NCBI GenBank assembly: GCA_021779935.1
Contig: JAJXZT010000062.1
Location: 179,825 to 243,824, forward strand
Length of the DNA: 64,000 nucleotides
Direction: 5' to 3'
DNA from: Acidobacteriota bacterium
GTDB taxonomy: Bacteria; Acidobacteriota; Terriglobia; Terriglobales; Acidobacteriaceae
Numbering within the stretch: the stretch's first letter is position 1; every line of letters starts with the position of its first letter. Position numbers and translations under genes: made by a program. The notes under the pieces are model-generated. The model was not told the origin of the DNA, did not search any database, and saw only the letters and a list, made by a program, of their open reading frames with translations. This document shows positions 1 through 9,218 of this stretch, piece after piece.

Positions 1-1389
1 CTGTTGCCCGGGAATCGCCACCTGGAAAGTCGGCGACAGCCCGCGGAACAGCGCCAGGGCAAACATTCCCGTTGGCTCTTTTTCCGGGGCTACCGCAGCC
101 ACCAGGTTCAGTCCCAGTGCTTCCACCACGCCATCGTTGAACTGTGCTTCCTTGATTTTCAGTTCATGACCGATGTCGTACTTCGCGGTGTCGCTCAGGC
201 TGCTCTTCTCCACCGCGGCAATCAGATCGCGTGTCGTCTTCAGACCCTTCGCCAGCAGCGGCGCAATCGCCGAGGGATCCTTGGGATCGAATTTCGCCGT
301 CGCGTCGTTGACGATCGAAGTCATCTCCGACAGTCCGGTCTTGAGGAATGCGTCGTTGCCGCCATTCGCGTAATCGGCAATGCCCATCAGCGAAGTATCG
401 ATTCCGCTGAAGAACGATTTTTCCTGTCCGGACACCGGGATCGCCGCGGCAAAACGGTGATACGGAGACTCAATGCCCGTAGGCGCAACATAGCCCGTTC
501 CGCCATTCTGGGACTTCTGGAACCCAAGGCCTTTACGCGCGATTTGTACGTAGGTTTCACCGAGAATTGGATCGTAGTTGCCCTCCGGAATCTCTACGTC
601 CGTCGAGAGTTGGTGGGTGATCCATGTCTTGTTCACGTAGTCGTAGAAGCGCAGCGGAAGAGTGTGGCCGGTCGCATAGTCGAAGATGCCCTTCGACGAC
701 ACGGCCCACTGCGGCACGCGCTCGTATACCTTGACCGGCTTCCACGGCTTCAACCCGTCTTTAATCTGGTCGGGGAACACGTTCGGATCGCCCGCCGCAT
801 TGAACACTTCCTGCGCCATCATGCCGGCGACCTGGTGGTGGCCATGACCATCGGAGGGGCCGCCGACGAACACCGAACTGACAACGAGCGGCCGCGTCAT
901 GCGAATGATGCGCACCACGTCATAGAGCACGCGCTGCTCAGTCCACTTGGACAACGCTTCTTCCTTCGTTTTTGAGAAGCCGTAATCAGCGACACGCGTC
1001 CAGTATTGCTGCACGCCATAATAGCGGTCTGCCTGTAGGAGTTCCTGCGTACGGACTTCGCCAAGCCGATCCCAGTAGTCGTTGGACATCACGTTCTGTC
1101 CGCCTTCGCCGCGGTTCAGCGTCAGGAGGGTTGCCGTGGCGCCCTCTCCGCGTGTCTCGTAGGCCAGCAGGCCGCCATCCTCATCATCGGGGTGGGCGGT
1201 GATCATAAGTAAGCTGGCACGGGTGTGGAGTTTGCGGAGAGTCTGGTAAAGCGCGGTCGAGCCGCGATCAATTGGAAGTTTTACCGCATCTACTTGCGGT
1301 GTGATTTTGACGTCGCGCGGGTCCTGGGCCCAGGCTAGCAATACGGCGAACAGGACTCCAACAACTGTTAGCAACCTGGCAAAGCGCAT
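1..1389 (-). CDS. PIG-L family (LmbE-like) deacetylase, C-terminus beyond window
   Basis: The frame is open from an ATG at 1389 to the window edge (463 codons), so the protein is truncated by the window and not by mutation. An AGGAGG-type ribosome binding site lies just before the ATG. Residues 1-21 form a signal peptide ending near AWA-QD, so the product is exported. The zinc-binding motif AHPDDED of GlcNAc-PI de-N-acetylase/LmbE enzymes lies at about residues 65-71, followed by NRGEGGQN, and a later DGHGHHQ supplies the distal metal-binding histidine. Members remove N-acetyl groups from N-acetylglucosaminyl compounds. The long C-terminal part is unlike the small LmbE enzymes and resembles the large exported acidobacterial forms. 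The exact substrate is unknown. It follows the APC permease gene by 14 bp and is probably its co-transcribed partner. Confidence 0.88.
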   Translation of the reverse strand, partial: MRFARLLTVVGVLFAVLLAWAQDPRDVKITPQVDAVKLPIDRGSTALYQTLRKLHTRASLLMITAHPDDEDGGLLAYETRGEGATATLLTLNRGEGGQNVMSNDYWDRLGEVRTQELLQADRYYGVQQYWTRVADYGFSKTKEEALSKWTEQRVLYDVVRIIRMTRPLVVSSVFVGGPSDGHGHHQVAGMMAQEVFNAAGDPNVFPDQIKDGLKPWKPVKVYERVPQWAVSSKGIFDYATGHTLPLRFYDYVNKTWITHQLSTDVEIPEGNYDPILGETYVQIARKGLGFQKSQNGGTGYVAPTGIESPYHRFAAAIPVSGQEKSFFSGIDTSLMGIADYANGGNDAFLKTGLSEMTSIVNDATAKFDPKDPSAIAPLLAKGLKTTRDLIAAVEKSSLSDTAKYDIGHELKIKEAQFNDGVVEALGLNLVAAVAPEKEPTGMFALALFRGLSPTFQVAIPGQQ

Positions 1390-1403
1390 TTCGCCTCCTG
1401 CGA

Positions 1404-2915
1404 TTAATCCGCCTCGTGACTGTCTGGGAGATCAATGGATGGCGCATCCGCCGCGGCAGCAGGCTGGAGAGTACCTGACCCGAAGGGCCACTCCCGCCGG
1501 AAATACGACCGCACAAGATAGATGATCAAGCCCAGGACGAGCAGAACAGTCGCGTAACGAATTTCTTTTCCAAAATATGGACGTGAAAAAAGGATGTAGA
1601 CAAAACCGATTGTGGCCATGAGTGCAGGCAACGGGTACAGCCACATGCGGAATGGGCGCGGCATGTCCGGCCTGCGAATTCGCAAAACAATGACACCCAC
1701 TGTCTGCAACAGAAACTGAAGGATGATCCTGATGACCACCAACGCCGCAATAACATCCGCCAGCGAAAGAAAGCAGAAGGCGATGGAGACGGCGCCAAGG
1801 GTCAGCAAGGAGACGTATGGAAAACGATGCTTCGGATGCAGCTTCCCGAAGACCTTGAAGTAGTTGTTGTCGATGGCGGCTGCGTACGGAACGCGCGAGT
1901 AGCCGAGCAACAGTGAAAACACCGAGGCAAACGCCGTCCAGATAATCAGGCCGGTAATGAGGTAGCCGGCCCAGTGTCCATAGACGCGCTGCATCATCAC
2001 CGAGATCACATAAAAGCGCGTGTCGGAGTGCGCGCTCGACATCATCTCCTGCCACGGAACGACACCAAGCACGCTGATATTCATCGTGATGTAAATGATC
2101 GCAACCAGCACGATCGAGATCATCACCGCACGCGGAACATTCTTTTCCGGTTCCTTCACTTCCTCGCTGAGATAGCAGATGTTGTAGTAACCCCAGTAGT
2201 CATATGTGGAAACCAGCATCGCGGCTCCGAGCCCGGTGAAGAAATTCTCATCGAGGTGGAACGCGCCCTTGGGGAAACTGAACGCCATGGCTGGATTGAA
2301 GTGGGTGATACCGGTGAAGATGATCCAACCGAGGGAGCCAAACACGCCAATCGCAAGCAACTTGGAGAACCAGGCAATATCGGTGATGCGGCGATAGAGC
2401 AGGAACACCGCGAGGCAGACCGTTCCAATCGCCAGCAGTGTTGCCATCGAAAACATCGCCTTCGCCTGCAGTACTCCGATGAAAGGCAGCGTGACTTGCA
2501 AATGGCGCACCGCGATGTCGTGCGTCAACGGAGCGTAAAAGTAACTGGCGTAGTGCGAGAGACCGATGCATCCGGAAGCGATGGACAACGGAGCGCTGAA
2601 CGTGACCTGCCAGATGAAAAGAAAACTCAGGAGGCGACCGAGTTTGTTAGGCCCGTAGATCTCCTTGAGGAAGTAATACGATCCGCCCGCGTTGGGCATG
2701 GCGGCGCCAAGTTCGGAAATCACCAGGCCGTCGCACATGGCAAACACCGCACCCAGAATCCATCCCAGCATTGCCTGTGGGCCGCCCATCGCGCCGATGA
2801 TGAGCGGAATCGTGATAAATGGTCCCACGCCGAACATGTCGAGCATGTTCATCAGCACGGATGTGCCGAGACCCATGCCTCGTATCAGCGGCCGTTCTGT
2901 GGTTTCATCCGCCAT
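1404..2915 (-). CDS. APC superfamily amino acid permease
   Basis: This 503-residue protein is almost entirely hydrophobic helices, consistent with about 12 membrane spans. It opens with the typical APC first helix (FGVGPFITIPLIIGAMGG), and the next segment has the GGSYYFLKEIYG stretch seen in APC amino-acid/polyamine permeases. It should sit in the cytoplasmic membrane and import an amino acid or related amine; the substrate cannot be read from sequence. It begins 6 bp after the end of the argininosuccinate-lyase-like gene and precedes the PIG-L deacetylase, so the three genes form a compact leftward operon. This suggests uptake of a product linked to the lyase, but that is inference. Confidence 0.88.
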   Translation of the reverse strand: MADETTERPLIRGMGLGTSVLMNMLDMFGVGPFITIPLIIGAMGGPQAMLGWILGAVFAMCDGLVISELGAAMPNAGGSYYFLKEIYGPNKLGRLLSFLFIWQVTFSAPLSIASGCIGLSHYASYFYAPLTHDIAVRHLQVTLPFIGVLQAKAMFSMATLLAIGTVCLAVFLLYRRITDIAWFSKLLAIGVFGSLGWIIFTGITHFNPAMAFSFPKGAFHLDENFFTGLGAAMLVSTYDYWGYYNICYLSEEVKEPEKNVPRAVMISIVLVAIIYITMNISVLGVVPWQEMMSSAHSDTRFYVISVMMQRVYGHWAGYLITGLIIWTAFASVFSLLLGYSRVPYAAAIDNNYFKVFGKLHPKHRFPYVSLLTLGAVSIAFCFLSLADVIAALVVIRIILQFLLQTVGVIVLRIRRPDMPRPFRMWLYPLPALMATIGFVYILFSRPYFGKEIRYATVLLVLGLIIYLVRSYFRREWPFGSGTLQPAAAADAPSIDLPDSHEAD

Positions 2916-2921
2916 GCGAAA

Positions 2922-4454
2922 CTATGCCTGCTTTCCGGCGGTAGCAAGATTGGAGATTTCCTGGCGAATCCGTCGCGGATATCCGGCAAGCAGGGCCCGT
3001 TTTCCCTCGAGCCACGACAACGCACTGCCAACTTCTTTTCGGGCCAGCACGATCTCGGATTCAACTTGTTCCGGGGCCGGACCGCCGCGCACCTTGCGAA
3101 TCTCCACAAAGTGACGGGCATCCAGCGCAAGCTTCAGGCGGTCTTCCGAGATGCTGAGTGGGCTGCCGATAATTTCCGGCGCAAGCCGCTGGATCGCCGC
3201 TACCATCCGGTCTCGATCATACTTGGAACCAAGTTCCTCGACCGCAGCATGCACAAGTCCATGCGCGAGACGAAAGCTGAGGCCGCCTTCGCGGGCAAGC
3301 GTGTCGGCCAACTCGGTCACCGTCAGGAAGCTTCCCTGTGCGCGCTGTTCCATGTGCTCACGGTTCACGCCACAGTGCGACATGACGCCGGCAAAAAGAC
3401 TCAGTGCACGATGCGCATCCTCAAACGCCGAGAAGACGAGCGGCTGCAGGTCATCTTCGCTGTCAACAATGTCGCCGAATGGCGTGTTGTGCGCGCAACT
3501 GAGCACGGACTGCGACTGGGCAAACGCCTTGCTCGCAAGGATGCGTGTGTGTTCGAGCGAAACCGGGTTGCGCTTCTGCGGCATGATGCTGCTAGTCTGC
3601 ACGTAAGCGTCCGAGACGCGCAGGAAGTTGAACTCCGCCATGCACCAGAGCAGCAGATCCTGCACGAGTTTGCCGAGATTGATCATGCACACGGCGATCG
3701 CCGAGACCGATTCGGTTGCGTAGTCGATGGCGCCGATGGCGCCGTAGGAATTTACCTGCAGGCCCTCGAAGCCCAGCAGTTCGGCGGTGAAATCGCGATC
3801 GATTGGAAAGCCCGTGGTGGTGATGGCGCATGCGCCAAGCGGATTTCGATTGACGGTTGCGAAAGCCGCGCGCAGCCGCTCGAAATCACGTCCAAAACAC
3901 TCAATGGCGGCGAGCAGATAATGGGCAAGCGTAGTGGGCTGAGCGGGCTGTGTGTGGGTGTAAGCCGGCATCAGCGTACGCACGTTCTCCACGGCGAGAT
4001 CGATCAACGCCGTGCGGACCTCGAGCACTGCCGCGGCGATTCGCAGTAACTCGCGTCTGACCGCCATGCGATAGAGCGTGAGGTCGATATCGTTGCGGCT
4101 GCGCGCGGTGTGCATGCGGCCAGCCAGATCCACGCCGCACGCAGCAATCAGTTTTTCTTCGACAAAGAAGAAAAGGTCTTCGACGCTTCCGTCGTAACGC
4201 GCCTTACGGATGGATTCGCGATCAAGTTCATCCAGCGCGCGGAGCAGCACACGCGCATCTTCGGTGGGAAGAATGCCCTGTCGAGCCAGCATCAGCGTAT
4301 GCGCATAGTGAAGCTCAATGAGTACGTCCAGGAAGTAGCGCTTCGCGTCTTCGAAATTTACGGCCAGTACCGTCTCGGTGTAGATGGGCGCGGGGAATTT
4401 TTCCTGCGCGGACTCTGCGGAACCAGGCCGGGATTCATCGCTCTTGCGGGTCAA
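2922..4454 (-). CDS. argH: Argininosuccinate lyase family protein
   Basis: This is a fumarase/aspartase superfamily enzyme of 510 residues, a little longer than standard ArgH. The superfamily signature TSSIMPQKRNP is at about residues 285-295 and supplies the catalytic serine loop. HTQPAQPTTLAHYL carries the catalytic histidine, and ARSRNDIDL at about 116-124 matches the ArgH substrate loop SRNDQ except that Gln is replaced by Ile. The usual ArgH text is GSSIMPQKKNP, so this copy is diverged. It may cleave argininosuccinate to arginine and fumarate, or a related adduct. No ATG is usable: the frame opens with TTG at 4454, and its ribosome binding site is weak, so the start is uncertain. It lies downstream of a TonB receptor and upstream of a permease, not among arginine biosynthesis genes. 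Confidence 0.8.
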   Translation of the reverse strand: MTRKSDESRPGSAESAQEKFPAPIYTETVLAVNFEDAKRYFLDVLIELHYAHTLMLARQGILPTEDARVLLRALDELDRESIRKARYDGSVEDLFFFVEEKLIAACGVDLAGRMHTARSRNDIDLTLYRMAVRRELLRIAAAVLEVRTALIDLAVENVRTLMPAYTHTQPAQPTTLAHYLLAAIECFGRDFERLRAAFATVNRNPLGACAITTTGFPIDRDFTAELLGFEGLQVNSYGAIGAIDYATESVSAIAVCMINLGKLVQDLLLWCMAEFNFLRVSDAYVQTSSIMPQKRNPVSLEHTRILASKAFAQSQSVLSCAHNTPFGDIVDSEDDLQPLVFSAFEDAHRALSLFAGVMSHCGVNREHMEQRAQGSFLTVTELADTLAREGGLSFRLAHGLVHAAVEELGSKYDRDRMVAAIQRLAPEIIGSPLSISEDRLKLALDARHFVEIRKVRGGPAPEQVESEIVLARKEVGSALSWLEGKRALLAGYPRRIRQEISNLATAGKQA

Positions 4455-4495
4455 GGTGCATCCATGTGCCGCCGTGATCCCGGCGGCGGGTAAGG

Positions 4496-4523
4496 GACCC
4501 GCCGGACTTTCGCCCGGCGGGTC
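4496..4523 (-). terminator. Hairpin between TonB receptor gene and lyase gene
   Basis: GACCCGCCGG (4496-4505) and CCGGCGGGTC (4514-4523) form a perfect 10-bp stem with an 8-nt loop just after the TonB receptor stop codon. No clear T-run follows on the minus strand, so it may be a weak terminator, or a 3' stabiliser that lowers expression of the downstream lyase operon relative to the receptor. Confidence 0.6.
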
Positions 4524-4530
4524 GCGTTAG

Positions 4531-7446
4531 TTACCAGCGCACGGCAAGGCCGAACTGCACAATGCGCGCTTCCAGTACGGAACCGGTTGCGGGGAACGAC
4601 GCCGGCAGAATGGCGGCGCCAGTGGAGTCCACCGAGACGGCCGTGTTCAGGCTCGTCACGTTGGGATGGTTAAAGATGTTGGTGCTTTCCAGGAAGAACT
4701 GCGGCTTGACCCTGTCCCACAGCGTTCCAATGGTGCGGGTGTAGCGCAGGTCCACCTGGTAGATGGCTGGTCCGCGAACAGTGTTGCGTCCGATGAACAA
4801 CGGCCGGGTGACGCCGGCTGTCTTGGCGTCGCCGTTGAGAATCGACTTGGCAGTAATGTTCTGCTCGTCACCCGAGGAGAGGTTCCCAAGGATGGCAAAC
4901 ATGTTGTTGTTCATCACCGCATTCAGCGCCTTGTTCGAGAAATGGAACTCGGGCTGCAAAACGGTGCTGAAAGTCAGCGACTGCGGACGGTTGATGGTGC
5001 TGTTGCCGCGATCGCGCACGAGGTTCGTCGGGTCTTCAATGCTCAGGTTCTGTTCGAAGCTGTTCGCATCCGGAGCATCGCTGATGGCGTGCATCCAGGA
5101 ATACGTCGCGTTGAACTGCATTCCCCTGTGCAGGCGGTGCGTGTAGGTCAGCAGCAACGCGTTGTAGCTGGAGTTCGCGCCCACGTCCTGCATCAGAATG
5201 TTGTTGAACTGCGGATACAACCGTGTCGTCGCATTGACCGCCGTCGAGAAGATCGGACGGCCGTCGGCCAGAGTACCGATCGGGTTAATCAGGTTAGTGT
5301 TGTGCAGATACATCAATTGCCGTCCACCCGTGAAAACGTAACCGATCGTAACTGCATCGTTCGGAGTCAACTCACGGGAGATTTGCAAACTGGCATTGAT
5401 GGTACGTGCATTCTTGTAGTTCGGCGTTACGGCCGTCACGTCCTTCGGCCCCGGAGTCGGCGGCAGTGACGTAACCAGGGTTGGGAACGCTGGGGCTCCC
5501 GGCGAAGATGACGACAGCGAGGGAGACGATGTCGGCGAGCCGTTGTTCAGCAACGCATTGAACCACGTATTGGTGGCCGGGGGATCGTAGAAGATACCGC
5601 CGGACGCGCGTAATACGGTTTTTTCGTTGATGCGGTATGCAATGCCCAACCGGGGAGCGAAGTCCGTGGAAGGTGACGCAAATTTACGCGAATAAACAAA
5701 TGGCGCGTTGGGGTCCGCCTGCGACGGAACGAACTTGTCGTAGCGAACACCATAGGTGACCATGAGTTTGGGGGTCATCTGCCAGCTGTCCTGCGCGTAC
5801 ATGCTCCAGAACGTCGAATCATAGTGAATGCCAGATCCGCCGTTGCTGACATTTACCGTGTTGTAGGCAAACGGATTCGCTCCGGATTTTGCCAGCATAT
5901 AGTTCGCAATCGAGCTGAAGATGTACTGCGTGTAAGTATCGGCCGCTTGTACGTCAACGTTCTTCTGCCACGCCGCGCCAAACTTAAACGAATGCGTGCC
6001 GTGAATCCAGGTAAGGTTCTCATTGAAGTTGGGAATCTTTTCCTGGAACTTGTCGCCCTCGGCGGTGGTGCCTCCGAAGTTCGCCACACCGGAAATGGTG
6101 ATTGCCGGTCCGGGTCCCGTCAGTGGTCCTCCAACGTGCTTCTCGTTGCGGTAGGGCCACGAAGCGCGGAACTCGTTCAACAGGTTCGGCGTGAGAGTGG
6201 TGACCCACTGCATGCCGAATACGTGTGCGCGATCGTGGAAATCCGATGATGCGTCCAGGGCATAAAGTCCGCCAACGTTGGTATTGAACGGAAATTCGTT
6301 GCGGAAGTAGTTGTAACGGAGGAACATCTGGTTCTTCGAATTGACCGTCCAGTCGGTGCGCACGTTGAAGAAAGTAGCGTGCTCAAGACCGGGAGCCGGT
6401 ACCAGAAGATTCGAATTGATCCCCAGAGCCGTAGCGTTTGCCGGCGTAATCGTGTTGGTTGCCGGTAGTCCGCGGGTCAGGTGCTCGTAGCCCGTAAACC
6501 AGAAGAGCTTGTCCTTGATGATCCTGCCGCCGGCGTTCATGGAGTAATCATTTTCCTTCAAATCCGGCTTCTTGGCAGTTGGCGAGAGCAGAATTGGACG
6601 GGCCGTTGCGCCAATCCAGCGGTGAATCCACTGGAACGACCCGTGAAAATCGTTAGTGCCGGAGTTGGTGATGACATTGAAGATGTCGCCAGCCGTGCCG
6701 CCAAATTCGGGAGCGTAGCTGTTCGAAATCGTCTGCACCTCTCGAACGTAGGTGTCAGAGATCGGGAACAGGCGCAGGCCATAGCGGTCGGTTTCGGTGT
6801 CCACCATGCCGTCCATCTGGTAGTTGATGCGGTCCATCAATCCGTTGGTGTTCAGCGTACGCGGAATACCAAGTTCCGGATTGGGGTGACCGGTCACACC
6901 AGGCTGGAAGAGGATGAAGTTGTAAGGGTTGCGCGAAGGTAGAGGAAGATTCTCGACCTCCCGCGTGTCGATCGTGCGGCCGATGTTGACCTTGTTGGGC
7001 TCCACGATAGGAGCACCACCGGTCACCACCACTTCGGTCGCCACACTCGACAGCTTCAGGGAAGCATCAATAACCGCTTCCTTGCCTGCCTCAACCGTGA
7101 CGTTTGACGCCTTCAATGTAGAGAAGCCGTCCTTCTTCACGGTTACCGTGTAGGTTCCGAGCGGCAGGTTCGGAAAGACGTAGTATCCGTCGGTCCCGGT
7201 CTCCGCCGTCTTGGTGAACCCCGTAGCCGCATTCAAGATCGTGACCGAAGCACCCGGAACAGCGCCGCCATTTGGATCGGCAACTCTGCCACGAATGGTT
7301 CCGTTGATCGCCTGTGATTGTGCCCACGCGCCGGCCGTATACAGCAGGACGGCGAGAAGCAGTGTGACCAGGGTTATAACCCTGGCCGAATTACCTCGTA
7401 GCCGCATCGGCGCCGAGGCCTGTAGGTGTTGTTTTTGCCGTGCCAT
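4531..7446 (-). CDS. Oar-like TonB-dependent receptor with carboxypeptidase regulatory-like domain
   Basis: The reading frame opens further upstream, but the ATG at 7446 has a good ribosome binding site (GGGAG) and starts a clean signal peptide that ends near GAWA-QS, giving 971 residues. After the signal come a carboxypeptidase-regulatory-like beta domain (GTIRGRVADPNGGAVPGASV) and a TonB plug, then a long beta-barrel ending in an aromatic residue (FGLAVRW). Such Oar-type outer-membrane receptors are abundant in Acidobacteria and import large glycans, peptides or siderophores using TonB energy. No SusD partner lies beside it. The ROK regulator directly upstream suggests a sugar ligand, and the permease/lyase/deacetylase genes downstream may handle the import product. 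Confidence 0.9.
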   Translation of the reverse strand: MARQKQHLQASAPMRLRGNSARVITLVTLLLAVLLYTAGAWAQSQAINGTIRGRVADPNGGAVPGASVTILNAATGFTKTAETGTDGYYVFPNLPLGTYTVTVKKDGFSTLKASNVTVEAGKEAVIDASLKLSSVATEVVVTGGAPIVEPNKVNIGRTIDTREVENLPLPSRNPYNFILFQPGVTGHPNPELGIPRTLNTNGLMDRINYQMDGMVDTETDRYGLRLFPISDTYVREVQTISNSYAPEFGGTAGDIFNVITNSGTNDFHGSFQWIHRWIGATARPILLSPTAKKPDLKENDYSMNAGGRIIKDKLFWFTGYEHLTRGLPATNTITPANATALGINSNLLVPAPGLEHATFFNVRTDWTVNSKNQMFLRYNYFRNEFPFNTNVGGLYALDASSDFHDRAHVFGMQWVTTLTPNLLNEFRASWPYRNEKHVGGPLTGPGPAITISGVANFGGTTAEGDKFQEKIPNFNENLTWIHGTHSFKFGAAWQKNVDVQAADTYTQYIFSSIANYMLAKSGANPFAYNTVNVSNGGSGIHYDSTFWSMYAQDSWQMTPKLMVTYGVRYDKFVPSQADPNAPFVYSRKFASPSTDFAPRLGIAYRINEKTVLRASGGIFYDPPATNTWFNALLNNGSPTSSPSLSSSSPGAPAFPTLVTSLPPTPGPKDVTAVTPNYKNARTINASLQISRELTPNDAVTIGYVFTGGRQLMYLHNTNLINPIGTLADGRPIFSTAVNATTRLYPQFNNILMQDVGANSSYNALLLTYTHRLHRGMQFNATYSWMHAISDAPDANSFEQNLSIEDPTNLVRDRGNSTINRPQSLTFSTVLQPEFHFSNKALNAVMNNNMFAILGNLSSGDEQNITAKSILNGDAKTAGVTRPLFIGRNTVRGPAIYQVDLRYTRTIGTLWDRVKPQFFLESTNIFNHPNVTSLNTAVSVDSTGAAILPASFPATGSVLEARIVQFGLAVRW

Positions 7447-7493
7447 GCGTTCACTCCCGAAAAGAGAAATATGGCCGTACCACAATTTTCTTC

Positions 7494-7500
7494 TTACTAA
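7494..7500 (-). promoter_or_regulatory. Possible ROK operator half-site (TTACTAA) upstream of receptor gene
   Basis: The 7-mer TTACTAA lies about 50 bp upstream of the receptor start. The same 7-mer occurs on the same strand at 8893-8899 in the promoter of the adjacent ROK regulator. Two shared 7-mers could be chance; the placement is what makes it worth recording. Confidence 0.25.
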
Positions 7501-7562
7501 AATACGTTTATAAAGTCCCTGCATCTACGTACTGCGTACAACCAGAAAATTTTGACTTGCCC

Positions 7563-8840
7563 CTAGGCTTCCACCGGAACTTCCCCGCTATGAACCGGGA
7601 TGCGCCGAAACCCGTGAGTTTCTGCCGTCTGCAAGGCTAGCCAGACAGCGCCGTACAACTGCGCATCCGCCCCGAGACTGCTGACAGCCAACTGCGGTCG
7701 CGAAAAATGATGGCGATTGAGAAATTGGCGCGTAGCTTCCAGCAGCGCCGTATGACGCCCCACCCCGCCGCCGAGAACAACCAGCGACATATTTAGAACG
7801 AGACTGATGTTGGTGATCGCAAGGGAAAGAATTTCCGCGGTACGATGCAACACCTCGCGGGCCATCTCGTCTCCCTCCGTCGCCCTGTCGAAAACTTCCG
7901 TCGCGCGAAGCGACTGCAGAGAATTGCTCATACCAGCCCGCGAACACCGTTCCGCCCAGGCTGTCTCGATGCCTTTTCCTCCAATCACGCTCTCCAGCAC
8001 GCCAAGTTGATTCACGTCGAGGATGAGGTTGGGAAGTCCGGGAACCAGCAGGTATCCGATTTCACCCGCAGACCAGTTCGAGCCGTGATAGAGCTTGCCA
8101 TTAACCACCAGACCGGCGCCAACGCCGGTGCCCATCGCGAGAAACACAAAGTTGCGGACGTGACGCGCCATGCCGCACCAACTCTCGCCAAGTGCGCCTA
8201 AATTCACGTCATTCTCAACTCGTACCGCCAGTCCGGTCTTGTCCTCGATGAGCTGGCGGATCGGGACATCGTCCCAGCCGGTAAGGTTTGGGGCGGAAAT
8301 TACACGCCCCGCCTGTACGTCCGTAATGCCCGGTGCGCCGGCCGCAAGACAGAGGATCTTCTTCGCTGGAATGCCATGCTGCTCGCGGAGTTGCGCAACC
8401 CCGGCCGCCAGCATTTCAGTCACGGCCTCCGGACTGCGGTCAGAGCGCAAAGCCGAGCTCCAGCGTCCGCGAACCGTCCCGTTCAAATCCGCCAGAGCGA
8501 GTCGCACGTTGGAGCCGCCGATATCGGCGCCAAAGACATAGCCGTGTCCGGCATTGAATTGCAGTAAGCGCGGTGGCCGTCCGCCGTTCGATGTTCCCGG
8601 TCCGATGAAGTCAACCAATCCGCGACGATGCAGAGCAGCAATCCCGGCGGAGACCGTGGGAGCAGTAAGTCCCGAAGATCGCACCAGGTCCGCGCGTGAG
8701 CACGGCGAGTTCTGTCGCAGAAGGCGAAGTAGCTCCCGGCAATTAGCCTCCCGCATCCGCTTTGGACGCGCTGGGACAGCAGGACTGTCCAGGTCTATAT
8801 CCGTGCCAACGGGCACTGGCGGATTGGGATTACGTTTCAT
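7563..8840 (-). CDS. ROK family transcriptional regulator (NagC/XylR-like)
   Basis: The 425-residue protein has an N-terminal winged helix at about residues 28-85 (LLRLLRQNSPCSRADLVRSS...APTVSAGIAALHRRGLV), then a ROK sugar-binding/kinase-like domain. ATP/phosphate motif DIGGSNVRLA and VENDVNLGALGES, with the equivalent of the catalytic Asp, are visible. The usual ROK zinc cluster CxCGxxGCxE is missing: after GEIGYLLVPG the aligned stretch reads DVNQLGVLE with no cysteine. It is therefore more likely a sugar-sensing repressor than an active glucokinase. It reads in the same direction as the TonB receptor gene 117 bp downstream and is divergent from the cupin/ligase pair; either could be its target. 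Confidence 0.9.
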   Translation of the reverse strand: MKRNPNPPVPVGTDIDLDSPAVPARPKRMREANCRELLRLLRQNSPCSRADLVRSSGLTAPTVSAGIAALHRRGLVDFIGPGTSNGGRPPRLLQFNAGHGYVFGADIGGSNVRLALADLNGTVRGRWSSALRSDRSPEAVTEMLAAGVAQLREQHGIPAKKILCLAAGAPGITDVQAGRVISAPNLTGWDDVPIRQLIEDKTGLAVRVENDVNLGALGESWCGMARHVRNFVFLAMGTGVGAGLVVNGKLYHGSNWSAGEIGYLLVPGLPNLILDVNQLGVLESVIGGKGIETAWAERCSRAGMSNSLQSLRATEVFDRATEGDEMAREVLHRTAEILSLAITNISLVLNMSLVVLGGGVGRHTALLEATRQFLNRHHFSRPQLAVSSLGADAQLYGAVWLALQTAETHGFRRIPVHSGEVPVEA

Positions 8841-8879
8841 CTCGTGTGGCCGAAATCTCCAGGGGCTGTGTTGGCGAGT

Positions 8880-8909
8880 AATTTAGGACTCTTTACTAAG
8901 TCAAGTCAA
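8880..8909 (-). promoter_or_regulatory. Sigma-70-like promoter with TTAG/CTAA inverted repeat for the ROK gene
   Basis: On the minus strand a TTGACT -35 box (8904-8909) and TAAATT -10 box (8880-8885) are separated by 18 bp, about 40 bp upstream of the ROK start. The spacer contains an inverted repeat TTAG (8883-8886) / CTAA (8896-8899), which would be a natural autorepression site. Confidence 0.45.
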
Positions 8910-9218
8910 CAACAAAATTTCAATTTCGTGAATTGCGTTCGTCGAGTCGCGCACACCATCCGTCCAAAGTGCTTGTCGCATCAGCAAGTTGTAGGCCGCA
9001 CGGTGGTACAGTGCAGTCCCCCAAAAAGCTCTGACGCGACAGCCGCCTTGGAGGCTAACGCTCTGCGTCCGCGCATCACATCCTTACTTCCTACAACCTC
9101 CTGCACTTAAGTGCTTGCACAATCACGCATGTCGCGATGGACGATGGCACGGGCAGCAACCCCATGCCATATAGAATGTAGCCTTGCGCCAGATGGGGTC
9201 CTCGAGGAGAAGACGAAC
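8910..9218. other. Intergenic region between ROK and cupin genes
   Basis: About 310 bp separate the ROK promoter from the cupin start. I see no convincing gene, hairpin or promoter in it. A frame in phase with the cupin gene extends back to an ATG at 9111, but its translation (rich in Arg, Cys, His) does not look like part of a cupin. Confidence 0.5.

Noticed and set aside
4..975. Long rightward ORF of 323 codons
   Set aside because: It is antisense to the PIG-L deacetylase, whose AHPDDE motif and signal peptide are clear on the other strand. Its translation is Arg/His-rich and featureless.
1974..4049. 691-codon rightward ORF
   Set aside because: Antisense to the permease and ArgH-like genes; no recognisable motif. 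GC-rich antisense frames are often open by codon bias.
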